DNA of 64,000 bases from Tolypeutes matacus (GCA_026826555.1 JAKSZT010054304.1:28110632-28174631); one strand, 5' to 3'. Counted from the stretch's first letter, positions 1-11,645 are shown. A program made the numbers and translations. Notes: generated from the letters alone by a model not told the origin.

Positions 1-1615
1 TATCCTAGAAAATATGATTTATGTGAAATTTTCAATCTTTTTTTTTTCTTTTTGTCAACGAATAAAAACCATAGAAATAAAAAAAAAAAAAAAAAAAAAA
101 AAAGAGATACTACACAGAATGGAGAAACTAGGGATATTTCAGTTAAAAGAGGTGAAAAAACATAGTAAAGAATTTGGTCTGTGTCCGGAGATTTGGGGGA
201 GGGTTTAGAGGAAGCAGGGCTATTGTTTAAATTGAATGCTTTTAGGGAGCAGGGATAATTCTGTGACTAGATATTTCAATAATTCATCTTTAGAAATTGT
301 GAAGAATGGAGTGCAACTAATGTTGCGGTTAATTAAAAAAAGCAGCAATGTAGATTTGAGGGGCAGAAGGGAATTAAAATATTTTCAAGTGCTGAAAAGG
401 ATTTGTCTGCTTTAAAATATGTATTTTGAATTTCTGCTTCTCAATTATAAGAGACTAAAAATAAATAATATAATTGAATTATTGGATCCAGAGTAGGGTA
501 AAAAAATATAAGGGTCTGCTATGAATTTACAGGAAGTTAAACAGGGTATTGTGGAGCTTAGACAATATTTTCATTGTTTGTGTTCAGATATGAGTCCCAA
601 ACAGTCTCGTTTTTGTCTTGATCCATCATGATCATAGATCACCTTTTTCTCAGGTTGGCGCTTTCATAAATGCTTATGGCTTATGTTAAAAAGAAAAATA
701 TTACAACTGAGCTGTGGGTACAAGGCCAACTCATAGCACAAGTGAGAACCAATAGTTCCCAGATTCCAGAGGCTGTTTTTCTCTTTCTCATATAATTTAA
801 AACCAAATATGTCATCCAAATTAAGTTTACCTTTGTCATTTGCTGAATAAATATTTTAGTCTTTTGCTTACCCCTGGAATTTATTATGTCACACTCACTC
901 TCTGAAGCAAGGCTCCCTACTGTTAACACAAATACGGATCTCTTTTCTATCATTATTGGCACTTTGTATTTTGATTGATGAGTTTTCTATGTTCACAATT
1001 TTGAGGCCCAATTTTGATACAGACTTAATTGCAGAATCTGCCAGACATTAACAAACCATGTTTTTCATCCTTTTCATCCTTAATATCTGTCCAAAATTTA
1101 AAATCTTATGGTTGTATATTCTGTTCTGGAAACAAATTTTCATATTGTCCAGATATTTTCTCCTTTCTTATCTGTGCTTTTAATAAAATATTTTTCAATA
1201 ATATTCCTTTGCATGGTTAAACCCTTCTCTAGACATTTTACAAACTTAAATGTATCTTGACTGAGTTATGACTTTCCTGTGAGGATATTGATTCACCTTG
1301 CTGCTCTCTAGAGGGGCAGGAGTATTTTTCTTCCATGTCTCAAATCTTTCCACATTTTTTCACACCTTCATTTCAATAAATCATGTTTCTTGAGTTCAGA
1401 TAAAACTCCAGTCCTTTGAATAATTAATCTTAGGAGAATGATACCTCTTGTTTTAGATACTCCATTTAGCAGTTGTATCAGGTGATGTAGGTGAAGGCAT
1501 TTGGATGTAGCCTTAATGGACCAGGATATAATAAAAATGATGGTCAAACTAGTATATGTTTAAATTAATAGAGTTTTATTTGGTTGGTAAAGAAAGAAGT
1601 TAGGATTAATTTAGA
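1..1615. other. AT-rich stretch, nothing recognised
   Basis: I see no gene or identifiable repeat here. There is an uninterrupted A tract at about 79-103, which might be the tail of a very old retroposon, but no recognisable body lies beside it. Short open frames on both strands have low-complexity translations and no family resemblance. Confidence 0.5.
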
Positions 1616-2300
1616 AAGGAGTTGGAGAGATGTCAGAGGAAACATAAAGGAGACTTCATAATATCAAAGAATGCTGGAGCACAGGTTAAAAGGTCAGGAT
1701 GCAGAGAAATAGGAACCCTCTTTCCTTGTTGGTGGGAATGTAAAATGGTGCAGCCGCTGAGAAAAACACTTTGGCAATTCCCTAGAAATTTAAGTATAGA
1801 TTTGCTGCAAGACCTGACAATTCTACTCCTAGGTATATACCCAAAAGAATTTAAAGCAGGGATTCAGGCAGATTTTGTATACTGATGTTTATTGCAGCAT
1901 TATTTACAATTGCCAAAAGATGGAAGCAACCCAAGTGTCCATCAACAGATGAAGAAATAAACAAAATATAGTATATTCATACGATAGGATATTATTCAGC
2001 TGTAAAAAGAAGTGAAGTTCTGGGACATGCTACAATATGGATGAACCTTGAAGATATCATGTTGAATGAAAGAAACAGACACAAAAGGACAAATATTGTA
2101 TGACTTGTCTTATATGAAACATTTAGAAGAAGCAAATTCATAGAGATAAAAAGCAGAATAGTGATTACCAAGGATGAGGGAGGGGGAGAAGAGGAGCTAC
2201 TGCTAAATGTGTGTGAACTTTGGTTTGAGGTGATGAAAATAGTGTGGAAATAGACAATGGTGAATGTAACCTTTGGCCAATTTGATGTAATTATGAATTC
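1616..2300 (+). mobile_element. L1 fragment: 3' end of ORF2 plus 3' UTR
   Basis: The 87-residue open stretch at 1622-1885 translates to the C-terminal end of L1 ORF2: a cysteine-rich block (CREIGTLFPCWWECK) followed by the conserved LLGIYPKEF segment. Homology continues past the stop through the TIAKRWKQPKCPSTDE-like and MEYYAAVKR-like regions to about 2100, then into an old L1 3' UTR. Several stops and frame breaks are present. The first cysteine of the C-terminal CCHC motif is not recognisable, so the copy is long dead. It is truncated at its 5' end and shows no clear target-site duplication. The family looks like an older L1MA/L1MB-type lineage, which is inference from divergence. Confidence 0.85.
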
Positions 2301-2768
2301 CAAAAATATAATTGGATCATGTCTATAAACTGATCTGTTAATCTGGGCATGAATAGGTTATGATTAGGGCGTTGAGCCCTACCCCTTGGTGGGTGGGGAA
2401 TCAAATATGAAAGGCAAGGCAAAGGACAGTTGAAGCAGTCTTTTGAGAAGCAGTTTTGATGTTGGAAAGAAGGCCCCAGGAGAAGAGAAGCGAACGGTTC
2501 GCCTGATCGTCTACAGCTGACCTTGTGGAGGAAACAGGAGCTAAGCCCGGAAAGAAAAGCAGCCCCGGGAAGAGAGGAACCCCAGAAGCCTGAACCCTGG
2601 CAAACGTCGACAGCTGTCTTGCTCCAACACGTGGCAATGAACTTTGGTGAGAAGAAACTTATGCTTTATGGCCTGGTATCTGTGGACCTCTACCCCAAAT
2701 AAATACCCTTTATAAAGACCAACCCATTTTGGTATTTTACATTAGCACTCCTTTGGCTGACTAATACA
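2301..2768 (+). mobile_element. MaLR-type solo LTR, 5' truncated
   Basis: The 3' half has the standard architecture of mammalian apparent LTR retrotransposons (ERVL-MaLR). A run of G-rich exonic-looking sequence is followed by an AATAAA signal near 2700, then a segment ending in TTTGGCTGACTAATACAG. The same ending occurs at 4282 and, nearly, at 29166. The left boundary is uncertain because the beginning of the LTR is degraded and merges with the preceding L1 3' UTR. No internal region follows, so it is a solo LTR. The 78-residue antisense frame inside it is fortuitous. Confidence 0.7.
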
Positions 2769-3394
2769 GTGAATGTTACACAGTGCTTAATATCAAAGAA
2801 TTGTCAACTTAAAATCATAATGTGTAAAACACAGCCATATCCATTCATTTTCATATTTTGTAGCACTGCTTTGTGCTGGAGCCATAGAGTTCAGTATTTA
2901 CAAGAGAGCATATGGATCATAAAGCCTAAAATATTTAATATCTGGCACTTTACAGAAAAAGTTTGCCAATTCTGACCTAATAAAATCTTGAAACAGAATC
3001 AAGGTATTCTTTCCTTATTCTATTGAGTACACAGTAAATGGGTCCCTTTAGGTAAGAACACTTTTTATATATTCTTAAAATTTTTGTACTAGTAGTGTTA
3101 AAATACCTAAGAGGAAAAAAAAAGAAATTAATTAATTAAAATATATTGATGAAAAGTAAAATTTATTGGAAATAATTTTGATTTCAGGGATTTAGTTGTT
3201 GCAATTCTTGGATAGAAAGTTTCATATATTTAATGGTAATTTTTAAATTGATTATGTAAAAAAAGTAACTTTTCTTTTAATATCATATAGGATAAGTGAC
3301 TTAATTTTATATTAAGAAACTTATAGGCATTATATTTTTCAATAACATATATATATATATATTCATAACTCATATCTGAATTTGCCTGTCAACT
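2769..3394. other. AT-rich spacer with short TA microsatellite
   Basis: Nothing recognisable apart from a short (TA)n run at about 3347-3361. Low-complexity AT-rich DNA. Confidence 0.5.
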
Positions 3395-3735
3395 TTTTGT
3401 TAGATATTAGCTCCATTTGCTCCCATATTTCTTAGAATATTTCCTGTTCTTTTTGTTGTCTGTACCTCACTGGAATTTTACTACTTACCCGTCTTCCAAC
3501 TCACTCATCGTCTCTTCAGCAATATCCAATATCCTTTTAAGCTCATCTATGGAGTTTGACTTTGCAATTTCCTATTTTTCCAGTCTAGAATTTTTATTTT
3601 CCATTTTATTGGATTCTTTTTAAAATATATTCCAGATCTCTAATCAAATCTTCCATTGTTATCTATTCTTTTGGGAATATTACTTAGAATTATTTTCAAG
3701 TTCATTCTAGATAACTCTAATATCTAGGTTTGAGA
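3395..3735 (-). mobile_element. Old L1/HAL1-type LINE fragment, antisense
   Basis: Read on the plus strand, this resembles the complement of an old L1M or HAL1 ORF1 region: phrases such as CTCATCTATGGAGTTTGAC, then TCCAGTCTAGAATTTTTATT, then TTCCATTGTTATCTATTC, in the order expected of the antisense strand. It is highly diverged with no open frame. The assignment is by eye and the exact family is uncertain. Confidence 0.45.
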
Positions 3736-4282
3736 TTATTTTTGTGAATCTCAAAAAAAGAAAGATTATGTTTGTAAAGCAGACTGCTCCTTGGGGTGTG
3801 ATATCTTTTGATTATATTAAACTAAATGGTTTTAAGTTTACTTAATAAAATCAATTTAGGGCCTTTGATCAGCAGGGCATGACTCAGGATTGAGTCCTTG
3901 TCCCCATGGTGGGCTGATATAAACAGACCCAGAAGAAGACATGGAAGAGGAGAGAACTTGGTCGTTTCGGTCTTGCCAATTGACAGAAAAGAGAAGGCTT
4001 AAACAGCTAAAGCCCTGGGAGGACAGAGGAGCCATTTGCCTGATAGTTTGCAGCCAAACAGAACAGAGCAGTTGAGCAGCTGAGAAAGCCCAAGAGACCA
4101 GGCAGAGATCATCCACCATTTGCTTCAACACATGGCAACTGACTTTGGTGAGAAAACAGCCTTGAGTTGGACTCTTTAGGGCCTTGTAATTGTAAGCTTT
4201 TGTCCCAAATAAATACCCTTTATAAAAACCAACAGATTTGTGGTACTTTGCATCAGTACCCATTTGGCTGACTAATACAGAA
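3736..4282 (+). mobile_element. MaLR-type 5' LTR
   Basis: This is the LTR of an ERVL-MaLR-like element, related to the copies ending at 2768 and 29166. Shared landmarks in order are an AGATTATGTTTGTAAA stretch near the start, a CATGACTCAGGATTGAGTCC block at about 3879-3898, GGTGGGCTGATATAAACAGA, the polyadenylation signal AATAAA at about 4209, and the terminal GCTGACTAATACAG. It is followed directly by sequence typical of MaLR internal regions, beginning AATTTGGTACTGGGAATGGGG, so this copy is a 5' LTR rather than a solo LTR. The left boundary is approximate. Confidence 0.75.
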
Positions 4283-5700
4283 TTTGGTACTGGGAATGGG
4301 GTAGTGCTTTTTCAATTACCAAATATGCTGGAATGGTTTTATAAATGGGTAAGGGGAATTTTTTGGAGGAATTGTGAGATGCTTGATAGAAAAGGCCTAG
4401 ATTGCTTTGAAGAGACTGTTGGTAAGAATATGGATGCTAAAGAGACTTTTTGATTTGCTTAGAAGTAAATGATGAAACTATTATTGGAAACTGGAGGAAA
4501 GCAATCTGTGTTTAAAGTTGAAGAAAGCTTAGCAAGATGGTCTCCTGATGTTTTATGAAGGGCAGTATTTAAAAATGGCAAGCCTCTACATTTAGCTGAA
4601 GAGCTTTCCAAAGTAAACTCAGAGAATGTAGCTTGGCTTCTCCTTGCAGCTTATAGTAAAATGCTTAGACAAGAGAGATAAGCTGGGAACTGAATTGTTG
4701 GGCACAAAGAAACTAGAAAATGATTCTGGAAATTCCAATCCTCTGGTAATCAAAGCCCCAGACAATAGTGTCCCATTTGAAGAATTAACTAAGCTTGGGA
4801 CTTGTAAGCCAGGATTGAAAGTGCAATTATCCAGGAAAGACTTGTGGAAAGTTCTACTATCTGATGGCTTGGACACCTGATTCCTGCATGCTAAACCAAC
4901 AAGCTTTTTTAAAGAACTGTATGGAAAAAAACACTGTCAGCCTGGACTAAAAGAGACAGAGAAGGGAGAGCTGGAAGGGAAAATTACTTTAAGAGGAAAA
5001 TAATGGAAGCTGAGGTCTGGAATTAAGACATCTCCTTGAACCAAGAGAGGGACACCACCCATATGTATGGAGAGCATAAGTTTGTCCTGGCATTTGAAAA
5101 GGGTGGATTTTCCAGCCCATTGTTTGCAGAGAATTTTGTCACCCCAGGCTACAGAGAGGGAGGGAGCACATTCCCGGGTGGTTGGGGGGAGTTAGATCAC
5201 CAACACAGTGCTCTGAGAAGGGTGGGCCTGTTCCCCGTAGGTTGGGGAGTTTAAGGTTGACACCCCATTGCTCTGAGAGGGGTGGACAAGTTCCCCATGG
5301 AGTAGCAAAGGCCAGGTCACCACCTCACTGTTCTGAGGAGATTGGGTCTATATGCCAGAGATTAGGGAGAATTTTGCCACCACCTCACTGTACTAAGGGG
5401 CTTGAGTCTCTAACCCAGAGACTGGAGAAAGTGTGGATGTCAACCCAACGTTCTAGGAGGGTGAGATCTGGAGCTTAGCCACCACCAGATGCTTGATGAG
5501 TGTGGAACCAAGAAAATAGCCTTTGGGCAAGCCTGTGGAAAGGGTGTGGCCCCATGAGTCCCTAAGGAGGAGAAAAAAAACATCATTTTAAGAATGACTA
5601 TCAGACTATGAAATCTAAGGGAGTATGCACTGCAGGTTTTTGGAACTAATGGGGACCAGTGACTAATGTTTCCTTTCCAAATCCTCCTGTTTTAAAATTC
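4283..5700 (+). mobile_element. MaLR internal region, largely non-coding
   Basis: It starts immediately after the LTR with a primer-binding-site-like TTGGTACTGGGAATGGGG segment, as in THE1/MST/MLT internal regions. MaLR internal regions encode no functional polymerase and depended on ERVL proteins; here too I see no protease, reverse transcriptase or integrase motif. Open frames of 71-98 residues are repeat translations. The middle part carries a 60-bp tandem array, listed separately. Similarity to the internal consensus fades at roughly 5700, and no 3' LTR of the same kind follows, so the element is incomplete. The right-hand boundary is uncertain. Confidence 0.65.
5091..5490 (+). repeat. 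60-bp tandem array inside the MaLR internal region
   Basis: Units lie at 5151-5210, 5211-5270, 5271-5330, 5331-5390 and 5391-5450. Each is exactly 60 bp and aligns without gaps on a CTCTGAG-A-GG-T-GG start and a CACC-C-A-TG end. A more diverged unit may precede (5091-5150) and a partial one follows (5451-5490). Units are roughly 50-65% similar by eye. Because 60 is a multiple of three, the array reads as a 20-residue periodic peptide with a recurring P-x-x-CSE motif in the frame covering 5182-5478. This is an old minisatellite; whether it was ever translated is unknown. Confidence 0.8.
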
Positions 5701-6724
5701 TCTCTGTTGATGTCCACCACAGAAGAACTAACAGGAACACACATTTGGTCAAATTGTGTTTATTACATATTTCAATCAAAAAGAAAACAGCTAAAGAGAA
5801 CTACAGGATGTCTCAAAAAGGGAATGCTAGGTTTGATTCATAATTATATTTGGGCTTTGCTTTAGGTGATTTGGGGGAGAATTCAAGGAAGTGGAGTTTA
5901 ATTTCTCTGGACTGGGTACTGTCAAAAAATAGGGTTAATTGTATAGCTGATTGCTTTTGTAATTTTTATTTAGTGTATGGGAAGAGTAGTGTGGATGTAA
6001 TTTGTAACTGATGAAAAAAGCAGCAGGTTCTCAAGTTTACTGGAAGAGAGTTATGTTGGTTATTTTTGTAGTTTCACAGTGTTCTCAATTTTGTCTGTGC
6101 TCGATCATGTTTATGAAGTGGTCTTGTTTTTGTCTCACTCCATTACAGTCATTTGGTGTTGGCGTTTTGTGAAATTGTTTATACTCATCAGGGAGAACCA
6201 GAGCCAACTCCCAGCTGTGACTAAAGGTCTGATTTGTTCTTCCTCTCCTCTATTAGAACGTCTGGTGAGTCTTCTTTTGTTGACTGGATCCTAACTGATA
6301 CAGCATGTTCCAGCAATATGTTTATTTATACACATTAATTTACTTCATAATATATATATTTTATGTTAACCTCAATCTATTTTTCTCAAAGGATGTCCTT
6401 GCCTCAGGATGATGGAAATTATGAAACTGACTGAAAGGAAGATAGAATAAAATGTCACATTTCATCTAATCATAACACTCCAGGATGCCACATTAGATTA
6501 AAAGTAGAGGATATGACAATTTTGATGTCAGGGAGGGATGTATCCACAGTCATATTCCTCTGTACCTTCTTCCTCCATTGTCACAGTGTGAGGTGCTGCT
6601 CTTCTCTTTTATGGCCAGCTACTCCATCTTTGCCCATGAGACAATGTCTTTCTTAAATACCCTGGATACTGCATTTTAAAAATATACTCTTGTCTTATAT
6701 ATAATACCCTCTAAATCTCACCTT
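5701..6724. other. Unassigned, possible end of an LTR-like element at 6302
   Basis: Nothing is firmly recognised. The segment ending at about 6302 (GATCCTAACTGATACAG) resembles the terminal bases of ERVL-class LTRs and could be a diverged 3' LTR of the preceding element, but I cannot align its body to the 5' LTR. The rest is AT-rich DNA without coding signal. Confidence 0.35.
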
Positions 6725-7400
6725 TTATATCTTTGTTTTTACTTTTCATCACCCTATACTTGTATACCCTTTCTAGAAACCTAGGAATTATTCTTGATTC
6801 TTTTCTCTCCTGTAGTCCCTTAGTTTAGTCCCTAACCATCTTTAAAATAATTTCCCTCAACTATATCCCTGCTATCACAGCCTGAACTCAAAACCATATT
6901 ATCTCTATATTTTATTATAAAATACATCAAAATTCCAGATCTATACTGCAAATAAAACATAGTAAATCCTCTGTATCAAATCCTAATATTTCTCCACACC
7001 TTTGTCTGAGTAAGCCAATATAAAACATTACAGATACAATTTGAACTGCAATGTGTGTCTTTTCTCATTCTCATTCTATTTTGCATTTCTCCTTCTCCAG
7101 CATTATTTCTCATGTGCACCACTGCCTTAGATGCTAACTGGGCATTACAAACTCTAGGATCATTCACCCTAAATCATTACTTCACATAAATGGCAATTTG
7201 AACTATAACAAATAAAAATCAAATTATTATAAAAAATAAAAATCATGCTAAGTCAAATTTCCAGGTTTAAAGCTTTTCAAGGACTCCTGACTACTAAACA
7301 TAAAGTCTGAGTGTCACATCATGGATTTTATCTGATCTCTGACATCTCTCCCTTCACTTATTATAATCTAAGCTCTTGCACCACCAAAACACTAGGCATA
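6725..7400 (+). mobile_element. L2 LINE remnant
   Basis: Degenerate L2 landmarks occur in order: a CCTAGGAATTATTCTTGATTC block at about 6780, a CTATATCCCTGCTATCACAG block, and an AAGCTTTTCAAGGACTCCTGACTACTAAACATAAAG block near 7271-7309 that matches the L2 'cttcagtggctccccattg…aggataaagtcc' region. It is followed by the 'ccttcatgatctggcc'-like stretch. It is ancient, with no open frame. Confidence 0.6.
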
Positions 7401-7439
7401 ACCATAAAAAGGCATATTTAAAAAGATGGTGAATAGGAA

Positions 7440-7590
7440 TCAATGAACTTTAGACTAGAAATTGTAACAAAAGTAACTAACCATGAGGTTGACATTAAGA
7501 AGTCATTTGACCTTAGGCAGATAATTTAACCTCTCTGTGCCTAGTGTCTTAATCTTAAAATACAACAATTGAACACTACCTGTTACAAAA
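7440..7590 (+). repeat. MIR SINE, sense
   Basis: The MIR core is visible: GTCATTTGACCTTAGGCAGAT followed by TTTAACCTCTCTGTGCCTAG and a TCTTAATCTTAAAATAC segment. This matches the 'tgtgaccttgggcaagttacttaacctctctgtgcctcag' consensus of MIR. It is an ancient tRNA-derived SINE. Confidence 0.75.
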
Positions 7591-7739
7591 ATCAGACACA
7601 CACAGAGGGAGCATTTCTGAATGTATTGTTAAATTATTTACTAATCAAGCATTTATCCAATCTAAAACTTGGTTATTTAGACCGAATTTCTCCTCTAGGG
7701 ATAGAACTGCATTTGTAAAGTACCTATTAGACATATTTA

Positions 7740-7925
7740 ATTTTTAAAAATTATCTCACTTTCTAATATAGAGTCATTATTACTAGCATTTTATACATGA
7801 GAAAACAGACTTAAAATGCTAAGTTCATTCATTTCTTTAAACATCAGTCAGTATTTAGTGAGTAACTATTTTGTATTGAAATATCTTCTTGGCACCATGG
7901 AGATAACTGACAGGTTAACCATATA
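7740..7925 (-). repeat. MIR-like relic, antisense, with a second ancient repeat
   Basis: A CATTTTATACATGAGAAAACAG segment at about 7789-7808 is the antisense MIR signature ('attttacagatgaggaaactg'). It is followed by a GTATTTAGTGAGTAACTATTTTG stretch, which resembles the 'tgagcacctactatgtgcc' family of ancient repeats. Both are heavily decayed. Confidence 0.5.
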
Positions 7926-8229
7926 GGGAAGCACAGGTAGAAATTTGTGAGTTCAGAACAAGCTCACTTGGGTCTTAATTCAATTCTATTTCCTATCTCA
8001 GTTTTACATCAGTAGCAGATCACCAGGCAGAGAATCATGCTAAATAAAAATATAAGATGTTTAAGTAAATCATCTTCAAAAGTGAGATAAAATACAAAAA
8101 CAATGTTGAGATGTAATTGTTATATAAAGCAATAATAATCTATAGAATTAGATGAAGTCAACATAGTTATCCCCATAGACTTTATATATATGTAAATCAT
8201 TAAAAAAATGTCTCAAGTTTTCTTTAAAG
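7926..8229. other. Unassigned AT-rich spacer
   Basis: No recognisable repeat or gene. Confidence 0.5.
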
Positions 8230-8760
8230 TGATTGCCGAATTTTCCCTGTTCTTTGCTTCTAGCTGCCAACAGTTTATGCTTGCATCCCTTTATACCTGC
8301 ATAATGCGGTGGCCTTCTGATGGACATTCTTTCTTATCTCCATATTCCAGTTCATTCTGAATTGCAAAACTTAAAGGCAGATTTCTGCATGCCATTTCCA
8401 TGCTTCAGGCTGCTCCACAGCTTTTTATTTTCTAAAACGTGTAGTCCAAGCCTCTCATTTTAAAATCCAAGGCTTTTCACTATATGTATATCACTTACTA
8501 CCTATAATTCAGGTCCTTTTTTCCAAGTGAGGCAGAGTCCCTTCCATCCACTATTCCATCTCTTATAATTCCCTTTTCTCCTCATTCCATTTCCATAAGA
8601 AATGCTTCATCTCTTTGCCTAGGCAAATCATATACAACTATTATGATTTGTAGAAAGTCATACTTCTTTTATGAAGTCTTTTGAGATTACTTCAAATCAT
8701 ATTGTTCTTTTCATTTATCATCCTCAAATCACAGAATTTTAGAACTATAAGTTATAGAAC
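8230..8760 (+). mobile_element. Probable L2 LINE remnant
   Basis: Pyrimidine-rich sequence with L2-like 3' features, including a CATACTTCTTTTATGAAGTCTTTTGAGATTAC block near 8668-8699 that resembles the L2 'cttctctgaagccttccctgac' segment. Diverged and boundaries are approximate. Confidence 0.4.
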
Positions 8761-10620
8761 ACTTCTCCTAACCCCTGGTTTCTAAATGTGAAAACAAAGA
8801 ACCAGAGTGGTTGTTACTAATATCACAACTTGTTAGAGATTCACATCAGCCTCAAGTTGTTATATTTACCATACAGGGATTTACCTAATACCATATTGCT
8901 TCTTTCTATGGCCTTGATTGTATGACCTTAGGTTGTTCTTTAATTATTGCAAGATTGTCAGATTTGTTTTATGCTCCAAAAGTATTATAGTGTATGTATT
9001 CTTTAAATATACCTTAAAAGAATCTGTTAATTTAAACTAGTGAATAATTAAGCTGGGATAATTTTACAAAAATTGTTATTAGACTTACAGTTGACAAAAG
9101 AAGACTATTATCTAAATTATGTTAAATGAAAATATGCCCACAAGTACTCATTTCATCAAATTACTGTCTTAAAAATAATGCAGGAAATTTGAAACACTGT
9201 GTGTAAAAATGCAATTTTTAAAGCATCATGTTTAAAGAATAAAAGAATATACTTCAAATTAATTTGAAACAAATACAAGCAAACACTTCTCTTACATTTT
9301 GTTTATTTGCATGGTATATCTTACTTAAAGTATAAGAATATAATACTAGTAAATATTCATTGGGATGCTTCTGAAGTTTCACACTGACAGTTACATAATA
9401 TTTTTTTAAAATGCCTATATTTTCATGTATATACATTTGCATAAATAATTTGCACATATTGATATGGAAGCTTCCATTGATCCATGAGATATTCTATCCA
9501 CATAAAATAAATAAGAGGAAAAAGAATTAACAATATAAGAAATGTTTTTAAAAGATGATTTATCATAGACAAATACAGCAATGATTGTATTCAGAATTTA
9601 GCTATTTGCTTTAGCAAGAATTTAAAAATCTCTCCCCAAATTTTTTGTTCACATTATTTCCTGTGAAAATGAAGTAAATAAATACTTGATATTGCATTGG
9701 TTTTTTCCTCAGGAATTATTGAAATTGCATAAAAATGAATAATTTAATTTAAAATCCCCACACTGCAATATAACATCTAAGGTTCTTATTTGAATTTCAC
9801 TGTTGGTCATGCATTAAAAAGCCCAATTTTAGGACTATGGGAAATGCTCACGTAGTATCCCTAAGCACCTATTTTTCAGAAGGATTTGTGGCCTTCTGTG
9901 CCACTGATGATAAGGAGTTTTATTGTTCTGGCTTCCATACTCAACTTAACCTATTCATCCTAAATAAACTAATCCTGGAGTTTTGCTTCAGGCATAAAAT
10001 GTTCAACACATGAATAGAAAGTAAATCTACCACCACATATGAAAAAATGATATAAAGACCATGATAGAGTGCAGTTATTATTATAAGTAAAGTTTCAAAT
10101 CATACCTCCCCCTTAAATCAAGACATCCAGTTTAAGAGCCATTGTCATCATCCATAATCATTTATTTGAGTGCCAGAAATTGTTGTTACATAGAATAAGA
10201 TGTAATTAACTTTAAATAACATACAGCTGTTGCCAAGGTTCTGATTTAATGATAGAATTACAGAGTTTCATAATAATCAGGAAGACACATAGTGTTAAAA
10301 AAAAAAAAAAGAGAGAGAAATAAAGGTGTAGGAAGAAATTATAAATATGTTCCTAAGGACTCCTGCTTTTTTTAGGGCTTGCCCTTGTAATGATATCATA
10401 TGTGAATACAGAGTATAAAAATATCATCTTTGGTGAAAGAAATGTCTTGGCCAAGAGTCAATTAAATTTTTCTCCTAACTCAGCACAACTTCTTAAATGT
10501 ACCATTATCACCTACCATCTGGAATGAAGCTTCTATCAATTAATGATCTGCCTCTTTAATATCAAGAACCAAAACCCACAGTCCTGAGAAAACCCTGAGC
10601 TGCAATCATTCCTATTCTGA
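8761..10620. other. AT-rich stretch, nothing recognised
   Basis: I see no gene and no repeat I can name. A poly(A) run with a GA-rich tail lies at about 10296-10320, possibly the end of a decayed retroposon. Confidence 0.45.
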
Positions 10621-10623
10621 AAA

Positions 10624-11645
10624 GCACCAAGGCTTTTTTTTTTTTTAATTAATTTATTTTTTTATTGTGGGTAAAAATCAAAATTTTCACAACACATACC
10701 AATATTTGTAAAATGATATATAAATATATATGCATATATGTGCATTTGCTTACAAAAATGTTATTTTTATATATATATATATTTTTAAGAGGTGCTTAGA
10801 TTACCTAAAATATTACACAGAACCTACTGGGATTCCCATGTTCCCCACCTCCCACATCTCCCACCACATCCCACACAAACATCTCCCACAAGTGTGGCCC
10901 ATCACCCTCAATGGACTTACACATCCTGGGGCCTTGCCATCAACCATATACCACAGTTCACATCGTATGCCACACTCTCTCCCACACAGTTCTGAATGGT
11001 GTGTGCTGATTTTAAATAGCCTACATTCGTTGCCACAACGGCACTCGGGACAACCTCCAAATCCCGAAAAAGCTCCTGTATTTCAACTGCACATCCCCTC
11101 CCTGCCCCGAAAGTGTCCAGTGGCCACTGGCTCCACCTCACTGTTATAATTTCTTCCATTGCTAGAATCACCATATGTGTACAACAGAATACCATTAAGT
11201 CCACTCTAGTCCATAGTTCTTCCCCCAAATCCTGAGGGGACTGGGATGGTGATGTCCACTACACCTCCAAGTGAGAGAGGGCTTATATCCCATGGATATG
11301 GTGGGTGGGATGATCCTGCCTACAGATGCAGGCCCTCTCCATTCCCTGGGATGGCCATTGCCCATCGTTGTCTCCTCATCAGGTGACTTGGATGAGTCCA
11401 TTGAGCTGTAGGGTAGGAGTTGTAGCTCCACCGAGATTCCACGTACACCTGGCACCTAGGTAGGCCAGAGGCTCCAGTCTCTGGAAGTATACCTAAAAAC
11501 TCCAACATCACATATAGGTTTGAATAGAAGGGACTGATGAACCATGTGCAGGGAGGACTTATTTGAGTCCAATTCTGTCAATGTCAAGAGCACAGATTCC
11601 AAAATAAAGCTCACTGATAAGGCACCAAGGCTTTTGATAGGAACT
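10624..11645 (-). mobile_element. Unrecognised poly(A) retroposon, copy 1, 5' part inverted and interior deleted
   Basis: A 14-bp direct repeat (GCACCAAGGCTTTT) at 10624-10637 and 11632-11645 flanks the insertion. On the minus strand the element ends in an A-rich tail (plus-strand T tract from 10634). Segment 10650-11246 is the reverse complement of 31782-32370 in copy 2, while 11250-11631 matches 30630-31004 of copy 2 in the direct sense. The 5' part is therefore inverted relative to the 3' part and the 777-bp interior of copy 2 is absent, the hallmark of twin priming by L1 reverse transcriptase. The nick site on the minus strand reads TC|AAAAGCC, close to the L1 preference. No L1 ORF is present and open frames up to 139 residues show no family resemblance. 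I do not recognise the family. Confidence 0.8.

Noticed and set aside
14..208. 64-residue open frame with a poly-lysine stretch
   Set aside because: It is created by an A homopolymer, has no codon pattern or homology, and lies in AT-rich non-coding DNA.
4238..4453. 71-residue frame starting at an LTR/internal junction as a gag-like protein
   Set aside because: It is short, begins inside the LTR, and has no capsid or nucleocapsid motif; MaLR internal regions are typically non-coding.
5182..5478. 98-residue cysteine/serine repeat protein, possible small secreted peptide
   Set aside because: There is no signal peptide and no promoter, and the periodicity is explained by the 60-bp DNA array inside a MaLR internal region.
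10730..11228. Overlapping open frames on both strands (139, 67 and 103 residues) rich in His and Pro
   Set aside because: They lie inside the unknown retroposon, several overlap on opposite strands, and the sense RNA of copy 2 does not keep them as one conserved long frame. They reflect C/CA-rich composition.
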